Of a stretch of 64,000 nt of DNA, positions 47,081 through 56,128 are shown piece by piece. Under the pieces are notes generated by a model that was not told where the DNA came from, did no database searches, and saw only the letters and a list, made by a program, of their open reading frames with translations. The DNA is from Sphingomonas_Q fennica_A (lineage in GTDB: Bacteria; Pseudomonadota; Alphaproteobacteria; Sphingomonadales; Sphingomonadaceae), in the NCBI GenBank assembly GCA_036946415.1, contig JAQIJD010000003.1, positions 162,582-226,581 on the forward strand. The letters run 5' to 3'. Each line of letters starts with the position of its first letter. Position 1 is the stretch's first letter. The translations under genes and the position numbers were made by a program.

Positions 47081-48565
47081 ATGATCCGCCCCGCCGCTCT
47101 CTCCGTGCTGCTGATCGCCGGCGCCACCGCCGCGCCCGCAGCACTGCCGGTCCGCGCCGCCGGCATGGCCCCGGCCCGCCCCGCCCCCGCCGCGCCGATG
47201 CAGGAACTGGCGCTGTCGGTCGGCGCCGGCCGCCTCGTCAACCTGCCCTCGGCCATGGCCGACCTGTTCGTGGCCGAGGACAAGATCGCCGACGTGCAGG
47301 TAAAGAGCCCGACGCAGCTCTACGTCTTCGGCAAGGGTCCGGGCGAGACGACCGTGTCCGCCACCGACAAGGCCGGCAACGTCCTCTACGCCGCCACCGT
47401 CCGCGTCGGCACCAACCTCGGCTCGCTCGATCGGATGCTGAAGCTCGCGATGCCCGAATCGAACATCACCGCCAACGTGATGAACGGCCTCGTCCTGCTG
47501 ACCGGCACCGTCCAGTCCGCCGGCGAGGTGGAAGAAGCGCAGCGGCTGGCGCAGGCCTTGGGCGGCGAGACGACGCAGGTTGTCTCGCGCCTGAAGACGG
47601 CCGTGCCGATGCAGGTCAACCTCTCGGTCCGCATCGCCGAGGTCAGCCGCGACTTCGCCAAGCAGATCGGCGTCAACCTGCTGACGCGCGACAATTCGGG
47701 CGGCTTCCTGTTCGGCATCGGCCGCGGCAACGCCGGCACGATCACCTCCGTCACCGATACGGCGGACGGCAGCGGCCTGCCGCTCAACGCCACGCGCTTC
47801 CAGCCCACGCAGGGGCCGGGCACTACCCTGTCCTTCGCCAAGCGGGTGCTGGGCCTCGACCTGCTGTCGACGCTCGATCTCGCCGAGAACGACGGGATGG
47901 TGACGACGCTCGCCGAACCGAACCTCACCGCCATCTCGGGCGAGACGGCGAGCTTCCTGGCGGGCGGCGAGATCCCGATCCCGATCAGCCAGGGCTTGGG
48001 CGCGGTCTCGATCAACTACAAGCAATATGGCGTCAGTCTCGCCTTCACGCCCACCGTCTTCTCCGACGGGCGCATCTCGATGCGCGTGCGGCCCGAAGTG
48101 TCGCAGCTGACGAGCGCGGGGTCGGTGACGCTGAACGGCTTCACCATCCCCGGCATCACCACCCGCCGGGCGGAGACGACGATCGAGCTGGGTTCGGGCC
48201 AGTCGTTCATGATCGGCGGGCTCTTGTCCAACAACGTCAACAACTCGACCGACAAGGCCCCCTTCCTGGGCGATCTGCCGATCCTGGGGGCGCTGTTCCG
48301 CTCGAACAATTTCCGTCGTCAGCAGACCGAGCTGGTCATCATCATCACCCCCTATCTGGTGAAGCCGATGGGGGCGAACACGGCGATGGCGCCGACCGAC
48401 GGCTACCGCGCGCCCACCGACGCGCAGCGCCTGCTGGGCGGCCAGTCGTTCGACGGCAAGAGCGGTGCGCGGGCGCCGCGGCCGATGCTGTCGACCCCGG
48501 TGTTCCCGCCGGACCGGATGCCCGTGAAGCTCGCCGGGCCGATGCCCTCCAGCCCCAAGCCGTGA
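47081..48565 (+). CDS. cpaC: Flp pilus secretin CpaC (RcpA)
   Basis: Outer-membrane secretin forming the pilus exit pore; 494 residues. A signal peptide is followed by a pilus-secretin N domain (LSVGAGRLVNLPSAMADLFV, FGKGPGETTVSATDKAGNVL) and a BON-like repeat (NITANVMNGLVLLTGTVQSA). The secretin core includes ETASFLAGGEIPIPI, VSLAFTPTVFSDGRISMRV and the C-terminal LPILGALFRSNNFRRQQTEL, LVIIITPYLVKP signature. GTG of cpaD overlaps its stop. Confidence 0.95.
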   Translation: MIRPAALSVLLIAGATAAPAALPVRAAGMAPARPAPAAPMQELALSVGAGRLVNLPSAMADLFVAEDKIADVQVKSPTQLYVFGKGPGETTVSATDKAGNVLYAATVRVGTNLGSLDRMLKLAMPESNITANVMNGLVLLTGTVQSAGEVEEAQRLAQALGGETTQVVSRLKTAVPMQVNLSVRIAEVSRDFAKQIGVNLLTRDNSGGFLFGIGRGNAGTITSVTDTADGSGLPLNATRFQPTQGPGTTLSFAKRVLGLDLLSTLDLAENDGMVTTLAEPNLTAISGETASFLAGGEIPIPISQGLGAVSINYKQYGVSLAFTPTVFSDGRISMRVRPEVSQLTSAGSVTLNGFTIPGITTRRAETTIELGSGQSFMIGGLLSNNVNNSTDKAPFLGDLPILGALFRSNNFRRQQTELVIIITPYLVKPMGANTAMAPTDGYRAPTDAQRLLGGQSFDGKSGARAPRPMLSTPVFPPDRMPVKLAGPMPSSPKP

Positions 48566-48969
48566 ACGGACGCGCCGCCATGCAGCACATTCCTGTCCTC
48601 CGCCCCGCCGCCGCGATCCTCGCCCTCCTCGCCGCCTCGGCGTGCGTCGGGTCAAATCGCGGCCTCGATACCGTCCACCAGCCGGTCGTCTCGCAGGGGC
48701 CGCAGGGCGCCACCGCGGTCGTGCCCGGCTGTCCGGACTGGAGCCGGCCCTCGCAGCCCGAATTCGGCGCGTCGACCACGTCGGACTTCGGCTGTGCGGT
48801 CAAGAGCAACCTCGCCGCGATGGTCGCCGATCCGATGGACCTCGTCCGCGCCAAGGAAGGCGGCGGCACCGACGCCTTCGTGGCGCAGAAGGCGATCCGC
48901 TCGTGGCGCGACATGCCCAACACCGCCCGCGAGGGGCTGGAGAAGATCGAAGTAGGAGCGCCCAAGTGA
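48562..48969 (+). CDS. cpaD: CpaD-family pilus assembly lipoprotein (short)
   Basis: 135 residues from GTG 48562, overlapping the cpaC stop as GTGA; ATG 48580 is the alternative. The signal peptide ends in lipobox LAASAC. The family signature is clear: VVPGCPDWSRPS followed by TSDFGCAVKSNLAAMVADPM. Typical CpaD proteins are around 200 residues, so the N-terminal half of the mature domain is largely missing. The protein is intact in frame, so this is a short form. CpaD is thought to pilot or stabilise the secretin. Confidence 0.82.
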   Translation: MNGRAAMQHIPVLRPAAAILALLAASACVGSNRGLDTVHQPVVSQGPQGATAVVPGCPDWSRPSQPEFGASTTSDFGCAVKSNLAAMVADPMDLVRAKEGGGTDAFVAQKAIRSWRDMPNTAREGLEKIEVGAPK

Positions 48970-50231
48970 CCGTCCACTTCAACCCGCGCCAGGCCGGCGT
49001 GCGTGATCCATTCAGCGCCTACATGACCGACCCGGTCTCGCTGGAAATCGTCCGCCAGGTCGCAACCGAGATGGGCTGGCCGCACGAGCGGCTGCACGAG
49101 GGCGGCCTGCGTTCGGCAGCACAGGGCCTGGCGATCACCCCCAGCCCCTCGATCCTGTTCGTCGACCTGTCGGACGCGGCCCAGCCGCTGACCGACATCG
49201 ACGCGCTGGCCGAAGTGTGCGAGCCGGGCACGATCGTGGTCGCCTGCGGGCCGATCAACGACGTCGGCTTCTACCGCGCCCTCGTCGGCTCGGGCATCCA
49301 CGACTATCTGCCCAAGCCCTTCGACGCGGACGACCTGCGCGGCGCGCTGACCGAGGCGCAGAACGCGCTCGCCGCCGCCCGCGGGGCCGAGACGCAGGTC
49401 GCCCGGCCGCATCTGTCGGTGGCGATCATGGGCGTGCGCGGGGGCGTGGGTGCGACGACCGTCGCCACCTCCATCGCCTGGCTGCTCGGTCAGTCGACCA
49501 GCCGCTCGACTGCGCTGCTCGATCTCGACATCCACTTCGGCACCGGCGCGCTCACGCTCGATCTCGAGCCCGGCCGCGGGCTGACCGATGCGATCGAAAA
49601 TCCCGGCCGCATCGACGGGCTGTTCCTCGAACGCGCCATGGTCCGCGCCAACCAGACGCTGTCGGTGCTGTCCGCCGAAGCGCCGATGAGCCAGCCGCTG
49701 CCGCCGGATGCCACCGCATTCTTCCAGCTCCAGGAGGAATTGCGCCAATCGTTCGACGCCACCGTCGTCGATCTGCCGCGGCAGATGATGGTCCAGCACC
49801 CCAGCCTGCTGCGCGACGTGAACGTGGCGGTGGTGGTGACGGAGCTCGGCCTCGCCGCCACGCGCGACACCATCCGCATGCTCGCCTGGCTGAAGGCCAA
49901 TGCGCCGCGCGTCACCGCGCTGGTCGCGGTCAACCGGATGGTGGCGGGCGGCCAGCCCGGCGAGATCGGCCGCAAGGATTTCGAGGCGTCGATCGAACGG
50001 CCGATCGATCTCGTCCTCCCGCTCGACCAGAAGCTGTCGGTCCAGGCCGCCAAGCTCGGCAAGCCGCTGGTCGAGGTCGCCAAGGGCAGCAAGCTCGGCC
50101 AGGCGCTGAACGATCTGACGGCGCGCGTCGTCTCCGCCAGTGGCGAGGAAGGGGCCGTGGCCGCCGCCAAGGTCTCGCTGCTCGGGCGCCTCAACGAACT
50201 GAAGACGCTGCTGCCGAAGAAGGCGAAATGA
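48966..50231 (+). CDS. cpaE: Pilus assembly ATPase-like protein CpaE (TadZ)
   Basis: 421 residues from GTG 48966, overlapping the cpaD stop. The N-terminal 130 residues are a receiver-like domain without a clear phospho-acceptor pattern (ILFVDLSDAAQPLTDIDALA). The C-terminal ParA/MinD-like domain has an altered Walker A, MGVRGGVGATTVATS, in which the signature lysine is replaced. This is typical of CpaE/TadZ proteins, which localise the pilus machine to the pole. LLDLDIHFGTGALTLDL and VVDLPRQMM are the other nucleotide-fold motifs. It would normally be followed by cpaF, but tadB starts in its stop codon. Confidence 0.9.
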   Translation: MTVHFNPRQAGVRDPFSAYMTDPVSLEIVRQVATEMGWPHERLHEGGLRSAAQGLAITPSPSILFVDLSDAAQPLTDIDALAEVCEPGTIVVACGPINDVGFYRALVGSGIHDYLPKPFDADDLRGALTEAQNALAAARGAETQVARPHLSVAIMGVRGGVGATTVATSIAWLLGQSTSRSTALLDLDIHFGTGALTLDLEPGRGLTDAIENPGRIDGLFLERAMVRANQTLSVLSAEAPMSQPLPPDATAFFQLQEELRQSFDATVVDLPRQMMVQHPSLLRDVNVAVVVTELGLAATRDTIRMLAWLKANAPRVTALVAVNRMVAGGQPGEIGRKDFEASIERPIDLVLPLDQKLSVQAAKLGKPLVEVAKGSKLGQALNDLTARVVSASGEEGAVAAAKVSLLGRLNELKTLLPKKAK

Positions 50232-51181
50232 TCTTCCCCCTCGTCCTCGCGCTGCTGGCGGCGGGCATGCTCGCCTTCGGCCTGTCCGGCCCCTCGCCCA
50301 AGCGCGCGGCGGACAAGCGGCTGGGTCGCATCCGCGCGCGCCATTCGTCCGAAACGGGCGATGCGCAGTTGCGCCGGATCATCGCCCAGAAGGCGGATAC
50401 GTCGCTCGACGATCTGATCCACCAGATGCTTCCCAATCCCGCCCTGCTGCGCAAGCGGCTGGAACGGACCGGGCGAAGCTGGACGCTCGGCCAATATGCG
50501 ATGGCTTGTGCGGGGCTTGCCGCCGCGATGGCGCTCACCCTGCTCGTCACCGGGCAGGGCCTGCTGCTGTCAGTCGTCGCCGGCCTCGCCGTCGGCCTCG
50601 GCATCCCGCACATGATCGTCGGGCGGATGGCGACGAAGCGGGTGACGAAGTTCACGACGCGCTTTCCGGATGCGATCGAGCTGCTCGTGCGCGGCCTCCG
50701 CTCCGGTCTGCCGATCGGCGAGACGATGGCGGTCGTCGCCAGCGAGGTCAGCGGCCCGGTCGGCGTCGAATTCCGCGGCGTCGTCGATCGCATGAAGATC
50801 GGCAAGACGATGGACCAGTCTTTGCAGGAAGCGGCCGACCGGCTCGGCACCGCCGAATTCCAGTTCTTCGTGATCGCGCTCGCCATCCAGCGGGAAACCG
50901 GCGGCAATCTGGCCGAAACGCTGTCCAACCTGGCGGACGTGCTGCGCAAGCGCGGCCAGATGAAGCTGAAGGTCAAGGCGATGGCTTCCGAATCGAAGGC
51001 CTCGGCGTGGATCATCGGCCTGCTGCCGTTCATCGTCTTCGGGCTGATAACGTTCGTGAACCCCACTTACATGAGCGGCTTCCTCACCGATCCGCGCCTC
51101 CAGTTCGTCGGCATGGGCGGCCTATTGTGGATGGCGCTCGGCGTGTTCGTGATGTCCAAGATGATGAATTTCGAGATCTGA
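50228..51181 (+). CDS. tadB: TadB, inner-membrane platform protein (T2SS F family)
   Basis: 317 residues, ATG overlapping the cpaE stop as ATGA. Type II secretion F domain: RFPDAIELLVRGLRSGLPIG, VGVEFRGVVDRMKIGKTMDQ, then QFFVIALAIQRETGGNLAET. Membrane helices lie near residues 1-20, 100-140, 260-285 and 295-315. Together with TadC it forms the platform driven by the CpaF ATPase in other Tad systems. The first codons follow cpaE with no gap. Confidence 0.93.
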   Translation: MIFPLVLALLAAGMLAFGLSGPSPKRAADKRLGRIRARHSSETGDAQLRRIIAQKADTSLDDLIHQMLPNPALLRKRLERTGRSWTLGQYAMACAGLAAAMALTLLVTGQGLLLSVVAGLAVGLGIPHMIVGRMATKRVTKFTTRFPDAIELLVRGLRSGLPIGETMAVVASEVSGPVGVEFRGVVDRMKIGKTMDQSLQEAADRLGTAEFQFFVIALAIQRETGGNLAETLSNLADVLRKRGQMKLKVKAMASESKASAWIIGLLPFIVFGLITFVNPTYMSGFLTDPRLQFVGMGGLLWMALGVFVMSKMMNFEI

Positions 51182-51182
51182 T

Positions 51183-52178
51183 ATGGGACCGACACCCCCC
51201 GCCGGCCCGATGGGCCTCGACATCGCCACCCTCGCCACGCTGATGGCGTTCGGCGCGGTGCTGGCCTTCCTCTATGCGCTCTATACCGCGACCACGGTGC
51301 GCGATCCGATGGCGCGGCGCGTGAAGGCGCTGAACGAACGGCGCGAGCAGCTGAAGGCGGGAATCACCGCCTCCGCCTCGCGCCGCCGCGCCAAGCTCGC
51401 CCCGACCAGCCGCGCGACCGACCGGATGCGCAGCTTCCTGTCCTCCTTCCGCGTCCTTCAGGAGACGCAGCTCAAGGCGGCGCAGGTCCAGTTGATGCGC
51501 GCCGGCATCCGATCCAAGGATACGGCGGTCGCGATCATCTTCCTGCGCATGATGCTGCCGCTGTCGATCGGCGGGATCATGGCGGTCGGCATCTACGGCA
51601 TCGGCTGGTTCCCGGAATGGGGCTGGCTGAAACGCTACGCGCTGTTCGCCGGCTCGCTGTTCCTCAGCTACAAGGCGCCCGACCTGTGGGTGAAGAACCG
51701 CATCACCAAGCGGGCCGCGGCGATCCGCAAGGGCCTGCCCGACGCGCTCGACCTGCTCGTCATCTGCGCGGAAGCCGGCCTCACCGTGGATGCCTCGTTC
51801 AGCCGCGTCTCGCGCGAGCTATGCAAGGGCTATCCCGAGCTCGGCGACGAATTCGCGCTGACCGCGATCGAACTGGGCTTCCTGACCGACCGGCGCATGG
51901 CGTTCGAGAATCTGGCGATGCGCAACGATCTGGAATCGATCCGCGGCGTCGTCACCACCATGATCCAGACGGAGAAATACGGCACCCCGCTGGCCTCCGC
52001 GCTGCGCGTGCTGGCCGCGGAATTCCGCCACGAACGGATGATGAAGGCGGAGGAGAAGGCCGCGCGCCTGCCCGCCATCATGACGGTGCCGCTGATCCTG
52101 TTCATCCTGCCGGTGCTGTTCGTCGTCATCCTCGGGCCGGCGGGCTGTTCGATCGCTGATACGCTGGGCAAAGCGTGA
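51183..52178 (+). CDS. tadC: TadC, inner-membrane platform protein (T2SS F family)
   Basis: 331 residues, starting one base after the tadB stop. The N-terminal helix (ATLATLMAFGAVLAFLYALY) is followed by a cytoplasmic basic stretch, two central helices and the F domain (KGLPDALDLLVICAEAGLTV, ELCKGYPELGDEFALTAIEL, TEKYGTPLASALRVLAAEFR). It ends with PLILFILPVLFVVILGPA, the usual TadC terminus. It is the last gene of the pilus locus, and a GC hairpin follows 6 nt later. Confidence 0.93.
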   Translation: MGPTPPAGPMGLDIATLATLMAFGAVLAFLYALYTATTVRDPMARRVKALNERREQLKAGITASASRRRAKLAPTSRATDRMRSFLSSFRVLQETQLKAAQVQLMRAGIRSKDTAVAIIFLRMMLPLSIGGIMAVGIYGIGWFPEWGWLKRYALFAGSLFLSYKAPDLWVKNRITKRAAAIRKGLPDALDLLVICAEAGLTVDASFSRVSRELCKGYPELGDEFALTAIELGFLTDRRMAFENLAMRNDLESIRGVVTTMIQTEKYGTPLASALRVLAAEFRHERMMKAEEKAARLPAIMTVPLILFILPVLFVVILGPAGCSIADTLGKA

Positions 52179-52184
52179 CGATCG

Positions 52185-52209
52185 GGGGCGGCCGAATGCC
52201 GGCCGCCCC
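52185..52209. terminator. GC hairpin ending the pilus locus
   Basis: GGGGCGGCC (52185-52193) pairs with GGCCGCCCC (52201-52209), enclosing GAATGCC, with a short TT after it. It lies between the convergent tadC and the cupin gene and can terminate the pilus transcript. The weak T-tract lowers confidence. Confidence 0.55.
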
Positions 52210-52218
52210 TTGCCGTTC

Positions 52219-52758
52219 TCAGATGTAGAGCTGCTCGTTGACGGCCAAGCCGTTCTCGCGGCAATAGGTCTCATAGTGGTTCATGAACCACCAGACGTCG
52301 GCGGTCATCACGAAGCCGCCCTCCTCGTCGTAGAATTCGTTGGCGCCCTGCATCCAGCCGAACAGCTTGGTGCCTTCGGGATGATCGGTGACGAGCGTAT
52401 GCGCCTCGCCCGGCACCTCGTAGATGAACGATCCGGGCGTCGCGACCCAATCATATTCCAGATAGCGCGCGCTGCCTTCCAGGCAGATCATCACCACCGT
52501 GCCGCGATGCTTGTGGGTGCCGATCACGCTCGGCCCCTTCATCCACAAGATGTTGGAATAGATGTTCTGGCGCACGTCGAACGCCAGATGCTTGATCGCG
52601 GCATTGGGGCCGAACGGCACCCACGGACTGTCGACCTCAGACGCGCCCACGAACCGCCCGCCGATGCCGCGCGCCTCGATGAGGCCGGAGAATACTTCCG
52701 GCACGTTCACGATCCGGCGGGCGGTGGACGGCGGCGCCGTCATCACTTGCTGTTCCAT
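52219..52758 (-). CDS. Cupin dioxygenase, 2,4'-dihydroxyacetophenone dioxygenase family
   Basis: 179 residues from ATG 52756-52758, with AGGAGAGG upstream; the ATG five codons earlier has no such site. Single cupin domain with His82 and His84 (IGTHKHRGTV), Glu101 (YLEYDW) and His120 (VPGEAHTL) as probable iron ligands. LEGSARYLEYDWVATPGSF matches dihydroxyacetophenone and acetylacetone-cleaving dioxygenases, which split a C-C bond next to a carbonyl. Next to an AraC regulator and VanAB-type genes it probably works on a lignin-derived aromatic ketone (inference). Confidence 0.8.
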   Translation of the reverse strand: MEQQVMTAPPSTARRIVNVPEVFSGLIEARGIGGRFVGASEVDSPWVPFGPNAAIKHLAFDVRQNIYSNILWMKGPSVIGTHKHRGTVVMICLEGSARYLEYDWVATPGSFIYEVPGEAHTLVTDHPEGTKLFGWMQGANEFYDEEGGFVMTADVWWFMNHYETYCRENGLAVNEQLYI

Positions 52759-52853
52759 CTGGCCTCTCCTCATGGCGTCTGCCGCCACCCTACCGGCGGC
52801 AGCGGGCCGCGCCGGGACAGGCGCGCAAGCCGCGCGTCGCCACGCGCAACCCG

Positions 52854-53828
52854 TCAGTCGAGCGGGCGCCGCCGCGCCGCCGCACGCCATTCGCGCGGGC
52901 CGATACCGTGCGCCTGCCGGAAGCAGCGGGTGAAATAGGAGGAATCGTTGAAGCCGAGATCGAAGGCGATCTCTGTGATCGGCGCATCTTCCCCCGCCAG
53001 CCGCTGGCGGGCGCGTTCCAGCCGGCAGGTGCGGATATATTCGCCAGGCGTCGTCCCCTCGCCCGCGAAGCCCAGCTGCACCGTGCGCACGCTCACCCCC
53101 ATCTCCGCCGCGATGAAGGCGGCGGACAGGTCGGGCTCGGCCAGCCGCGCCTCGACGATCGCGCGCATCCGCTCGATCGCGGGCAGCGCGGTCGGCCGCC
53201 CCGCGCGCACCGTGCTGCGGATGGCGAGGCCGAGCAGGTCGAGCAGGATATCCGCGCATTCCTGCTGCCAGGCGCTGGGGCCGGCCCCGTCCAGCCGCCG
53301 CGCCTCCCGCCAGATGGCGAGCGCGAACTCGGCGAAGCTGTGCGCGGCGGGCGAGGTCGCGCCCGTCGGGCAGCCGAGCCACAGATCAATGCCCGCCGCC
53401 CGCCGCGCCAGCGCCTGCCGTTCGACGTCCAGGATCAGCATTTCGTGATCGGTTGCCTCCAGCACCGCCGGCGAGGCGCTGGTGCAGATCGAGAAATCGC
53501 CCGCGCGCAGGATCGCCTCGCGCCCCAGATGGCTCTGGCGGCAGGTGCCGCGCAGCTGGAGGTGGACGCGCAGGCGCTCCGCCCCGCCCGACAGCGGCGC
53601 GCGGTTCACGGCGGAGGCTTCGGCCCGCACCCGCATCATCGTCAGGTCGCCGACCTGCCACCGCTCCATCGCCCCGGTGAAGGCGCGGTTGGGGCTGTCG
53701 ATCGACAGCCCGGCCGAGCTTTCGCTGGCCAGCCGGTTCCAATAGTCCAGCCGCGCGGCCGGATTGACGGCGGTGGTGGAAAAACGCCGCACCATCGGCT
53801 GGTCGCTCGCTACGCCCGTCGCAGCCAT
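52854..53828 (-). CDS. AraC-family transcriptional regulator
   Basis: 324 residues from ATG 53826-53828, with AGGAGG six bases upstream. The N-terminal AraC-binding-type domain (residues 1-200; SIDSPNRAFTGAMERWQVGD, HLQLRGTCRQSHLGREAILR) resembles FeaR/XylS-like sensors. Two helix-turn-helix motifs follow at the C-terminus: FIAAEMGVSVRTVQLGFAGE and ITEIAFDLGFNDSSYFTRCF. It is divergent from the Rieske oxygenase gene across 225 nt, the usual geometry for an activator of vanAB-like genes, and upstream of the cupin gene on its own strand. The effector is unknown. Confidence 0.9.
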   Translation of the reverse strand: MAATGVASDQPMVRRFSTTAVNPAARLDYWNRLASESSAGLSIDSPNRAFTGAMERWQVGDLTMMRVRAEASAVNRAPLSGGAERLRVHLQLRGTCRQSHLGREAILRAGDFSICTSASPAVLEATDHEMLILDVERQALARRAAGIDLWLGCPTGATSPAAHSFAEFALAIWREARRLDGAGPSAWQQECADILLDLLGLAIRSTVRAGRPTALPAIERMRAIVEARLAEPDLSAAFIAAEMGVSVRTVQLGFAGEGTTPGEYIRTCRLERARQRLAGEDAPITEIAFDLGFNDSSYFTRCFRQAHGIGPREWRAAARRRPLD

Positions 53829-54053
53829 CGGCCGCCTCCTCGCTGCGGCCGGGCGCCCGTGCCGGTGCGTCCCCGCCGTCCCTCTCTCACCGGGCAGCAT
53901 ATCCGATCGCCGGCCCCCGGCCAACGCTTTGCCGGATTGCGCCCCAGTGCTGTTCGGCTTGCTCTTCCGTCCCCGCCGCGCGCTTCCCGCTGCGCTATCG
54001 TCCGCCTCGCAGCGCCCGGCAGCGGCGCGGACCGACGGAGATGGAGAGGCCCC

Positions 54054-55157
54054 ATGTATCTCAGGAACTGCTGGTATGTCGCCGCCTGGAGCGGAGAGAT
54101 CGGGCGGACCCTGCTGGAACGGCAGATCTGCGAGGAATCGATCGTCCTCTATCGTACGCAGGCGGGCGATCCCGTGGCGCTCGGCAACGTCTGCCCGCAC
54201 CGCTTCGCCCCCTTGAGCGTCGGCAAGCTGATCGGCGACGACGTGCGTTGCGGCTACCACGGCTTCAGCTTCGGCACGTCGGGCGCCTGCACGCACAGCC
54301 CCCTGATCGACGGGATCATCCCCGCCAAGATGCGCGTCAAGCGCTATGCCGTGATCGAACGCTACGGCATGATCTGGCTGTGGCTGGGCGATGCCGACAG
54401 CGCCGACGAGAGCATCATCCCCGATTTTTCCTGCAACAGCGATCCCGCCTTCCGCCGGATCGAAGGCCTGATGGAGGTCGCCGCCAATTACGAGCTGGTG
54501 AGCGACAATCTGCTCGATCTGACGCATGCCGAATTCGTCCACGAAGGCGTGCTCGACAGCGAGGCGCTGACCAAGAGCAAGCTGGAGACGTTGCAGAGCG
54601 GCACGACGATCTGGTCCAACCGCTGGGCGCATGACGGCATCGCCCCGCCCGCCTGGGCGGCCGCCTTCGGCCATTACAAGGAGCGCGTCGATCACTGGGC
54701 CTATATGCGCTGGGATCCGCCAGGCAACATGCTGCTGGACGTGGGGGTGACGCCGGTCGGCAAGACGCGCGACGACGGCGTCTGGCTCTACGGCTGCGAT
54801 CTCCTCACGCCGCGCGATGCCACCTCGACCTGGTATTTCTGGTCGTTCGCGCGCAGCTACGCGCTCGACGATCCGGCGGTGGACGACATGTGGCGCGGCG
54901 CGATCGACATCGCCTTCGTCGGCCAGGACAAGCCGATCCTGGAGGAACAGCAGAGGATGATGGGCACGCGCACGCTGGACGAGATGAACCCGGTGATGGT
55001 CTCGGCCGATGTCGCCGCCACGCGCGCGCGGCGGATCATGAAGCAGCTCATCGCCGAACAGGATGCCGGCTCGCTGCCGCGGCCGGGCGCCGCCGCCCCG
55101 CTCGACCTGCTGAAGCGCAAGGCCGGCACGCGCCTGCCGGTCGAACCGGTCATCTGA
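54054..55157 (+). CDS. vanA: Rieske aromatic-ring oxygenase, vanillate O-demethylase oxygenase-like
   Basis: 367 residues from ATG 54054, with GGAGATGGAGAGG upstream. The Rieske cluster is bound by Cys47/His49 (NVCPHRFAPLS) and Cys66/His69 (VRCGYHGFSF). The mononuclear iron site lies in SDNLLDLTHAEFVH with His158 and His163. It starts MYLRNCWYVAAW, as VanA-type O-demethylases do. The reaction would remove a methoxy methyl group from an aromatic acid using electrons from the downstream reductase; vanillate is the best guess but other methoxy-aromatics are possible. It lies 5 nt before vanB. Confidence 0.88.
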   Translation: MYLRNCWYVAAWSGEIGRTLLERQICEESIVLYRTQAGDPVALGNVCPHRFAPLSVGKLIGDDVRCGYHGFSFGTSGACTHSPLIDGIIPAKMRVKRYAVIERYGMIWLWLGDADSADESIIPDFSCNSDPAFRRIEGLMEVAANYELVSDNLLDLTHAEFVHEGVLDSEALTKSKLETLQSGTTIWSNRWAHDGIAPPAWAAAFGHYKERVDHWAYMRWDPPGNMLLDVGVTPVGKTRDDGVWLYGCDLLTPRDATSTWYFWSFARSYALDDPAVDDMWRGAIDIAFVGQDKPILEEQQRMMGTRTLDEMNPVMVSADVAATRARRIMKQLIAEQDAGSLPRPGAAAPLDLLKRKAGTRLPVEPVI

Positions 55158-55162
55158 CGCCG

Positions 55163-56125
55163 ATGGCGAAGCCGGCCGATGCCATGGCGCTGGAGGTGGC
55201 GGCGCGCACGCCGCTGCCCGGCGAGACGGTGCTGATCGATCTCGCCCGGCCCGACGGGGGCGCCCTGCCCCCGTTCACCGCCGGCGCGCATATCGACGTG
55301 GGCGTGGCGGACGACATCATCCGCCAATATTCGCTCTGCAACGATCCGGCCGAGCGCCATCGCTACCGGATCGCGGTGCTGCGCGATCCGCAGTCGCGTG
55401 GCGGATCGGCGAGGATCCACGATGCCTTCCTGCCCGGCCGGCAGGTGTTGGTCGGCCCGCCGCGCAATCTCTTCCCGCTGGCGGAAGGCGCGCGCCGCCA
55501 TATCCTGATCGGCGGCGGCATCGGCTTCACGCCGATCGCGGCCATGGCCGCGACCTTGCAGGCGGAGGGCCGGTCCTTCGCGCTCCATTACTGCTGCCGC
55601 AGCCGGGCGGAGGCCCCCTTCGCCGATGTCGTCCAGGACTTCGCCGGCACCAGCCACTATAGCCGGGAAGGCGATACGACGCGCTTCGATCCGGCGGCGG
55701 CGCTCGGCCCGCCCGATCCCGACACCCATGTCTATGTCTGCGGACCGACCGGTTTCATGGATGCCGTCGGCGAGGCCGCCATCGGCCTCGGCTGGTCCCC
55801 CACCAACATCCACCGCGAGGCGTTCGTCGCGGCCGAGCCGGCGGCCCAGCCCGGCGACCGCCCGTTCGAAGTGCGGATCGCCAGCACCGGCGCCACCGTC
55901 ACCGTGCCCGCCGACGCGCCCGTCACCACCGCGCTGGCGGCGGCGGGGGTCGATCTGGCGGTGAGTTGCGAACAGGGCATCTGCGGCACCTGCGTGGTCA
56001 GCGTGCTGGAGGGCACGCCCGATCATCGCGACAGCTACCTGACCGACGAGGAGCACGACCGCAACACGCTCTTCACCCCCTGCTGTTCGCGCGCCCTCTC
56101 GCCGCTGCTGGTCCTCGATCTGTAG
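55163..56125 (+). CDS. vanB: Vanillate O-demethylase reductase-like ferredoxin oxidoreductase
   Basis: 320 residues. Phthalate-dioxygenase-reductase layout: an FMN/ferredoxin-reductase barrel (FTAGAHIDVGVADDIIRQYS), an NAD-binding domain (GGGIGFTPIAAM, YVCGPTGFMDAV), and a C-terminal plant-type 2Fe-2S domain with cysteines in CEQGICGTCVVSV and a fourth in TPCCSRA. It transfers electrons from NAD(P)H to the VanA-like oxygenase directly upstream. It ends 3 nt before the convergent prfC. Confidence 0.9.
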   Translation: MAKPADAMALEVAARTPLPGETVLIDLARPDGGALPPFTAGAHIDVGVADDIIRQYSLCNDPAERHRYRIAVLRDPQSRGGSARIHDAFLPGRQVLVGPPRNLFPLAEGARRHILIGGGIGFTPIAAMAATLQAEGRSFALHYCCRSRAEAPFADVVQDFAGTSHYSREGDTTRFDPAAALGPPDPDTHVYVCGPTGFMDAVGEAAIGLGWSPTNIHREAFVAAEPAAQPGDRPFEVRIASTGATVTVPADAPVTTALAAAGVDLAVSCEQGICGTCVVSVLEGTPDHRDSYLTDEEHDRNTLFTPCCSRALSPLLVLDL

Positions 56126-56128
56126 CGC

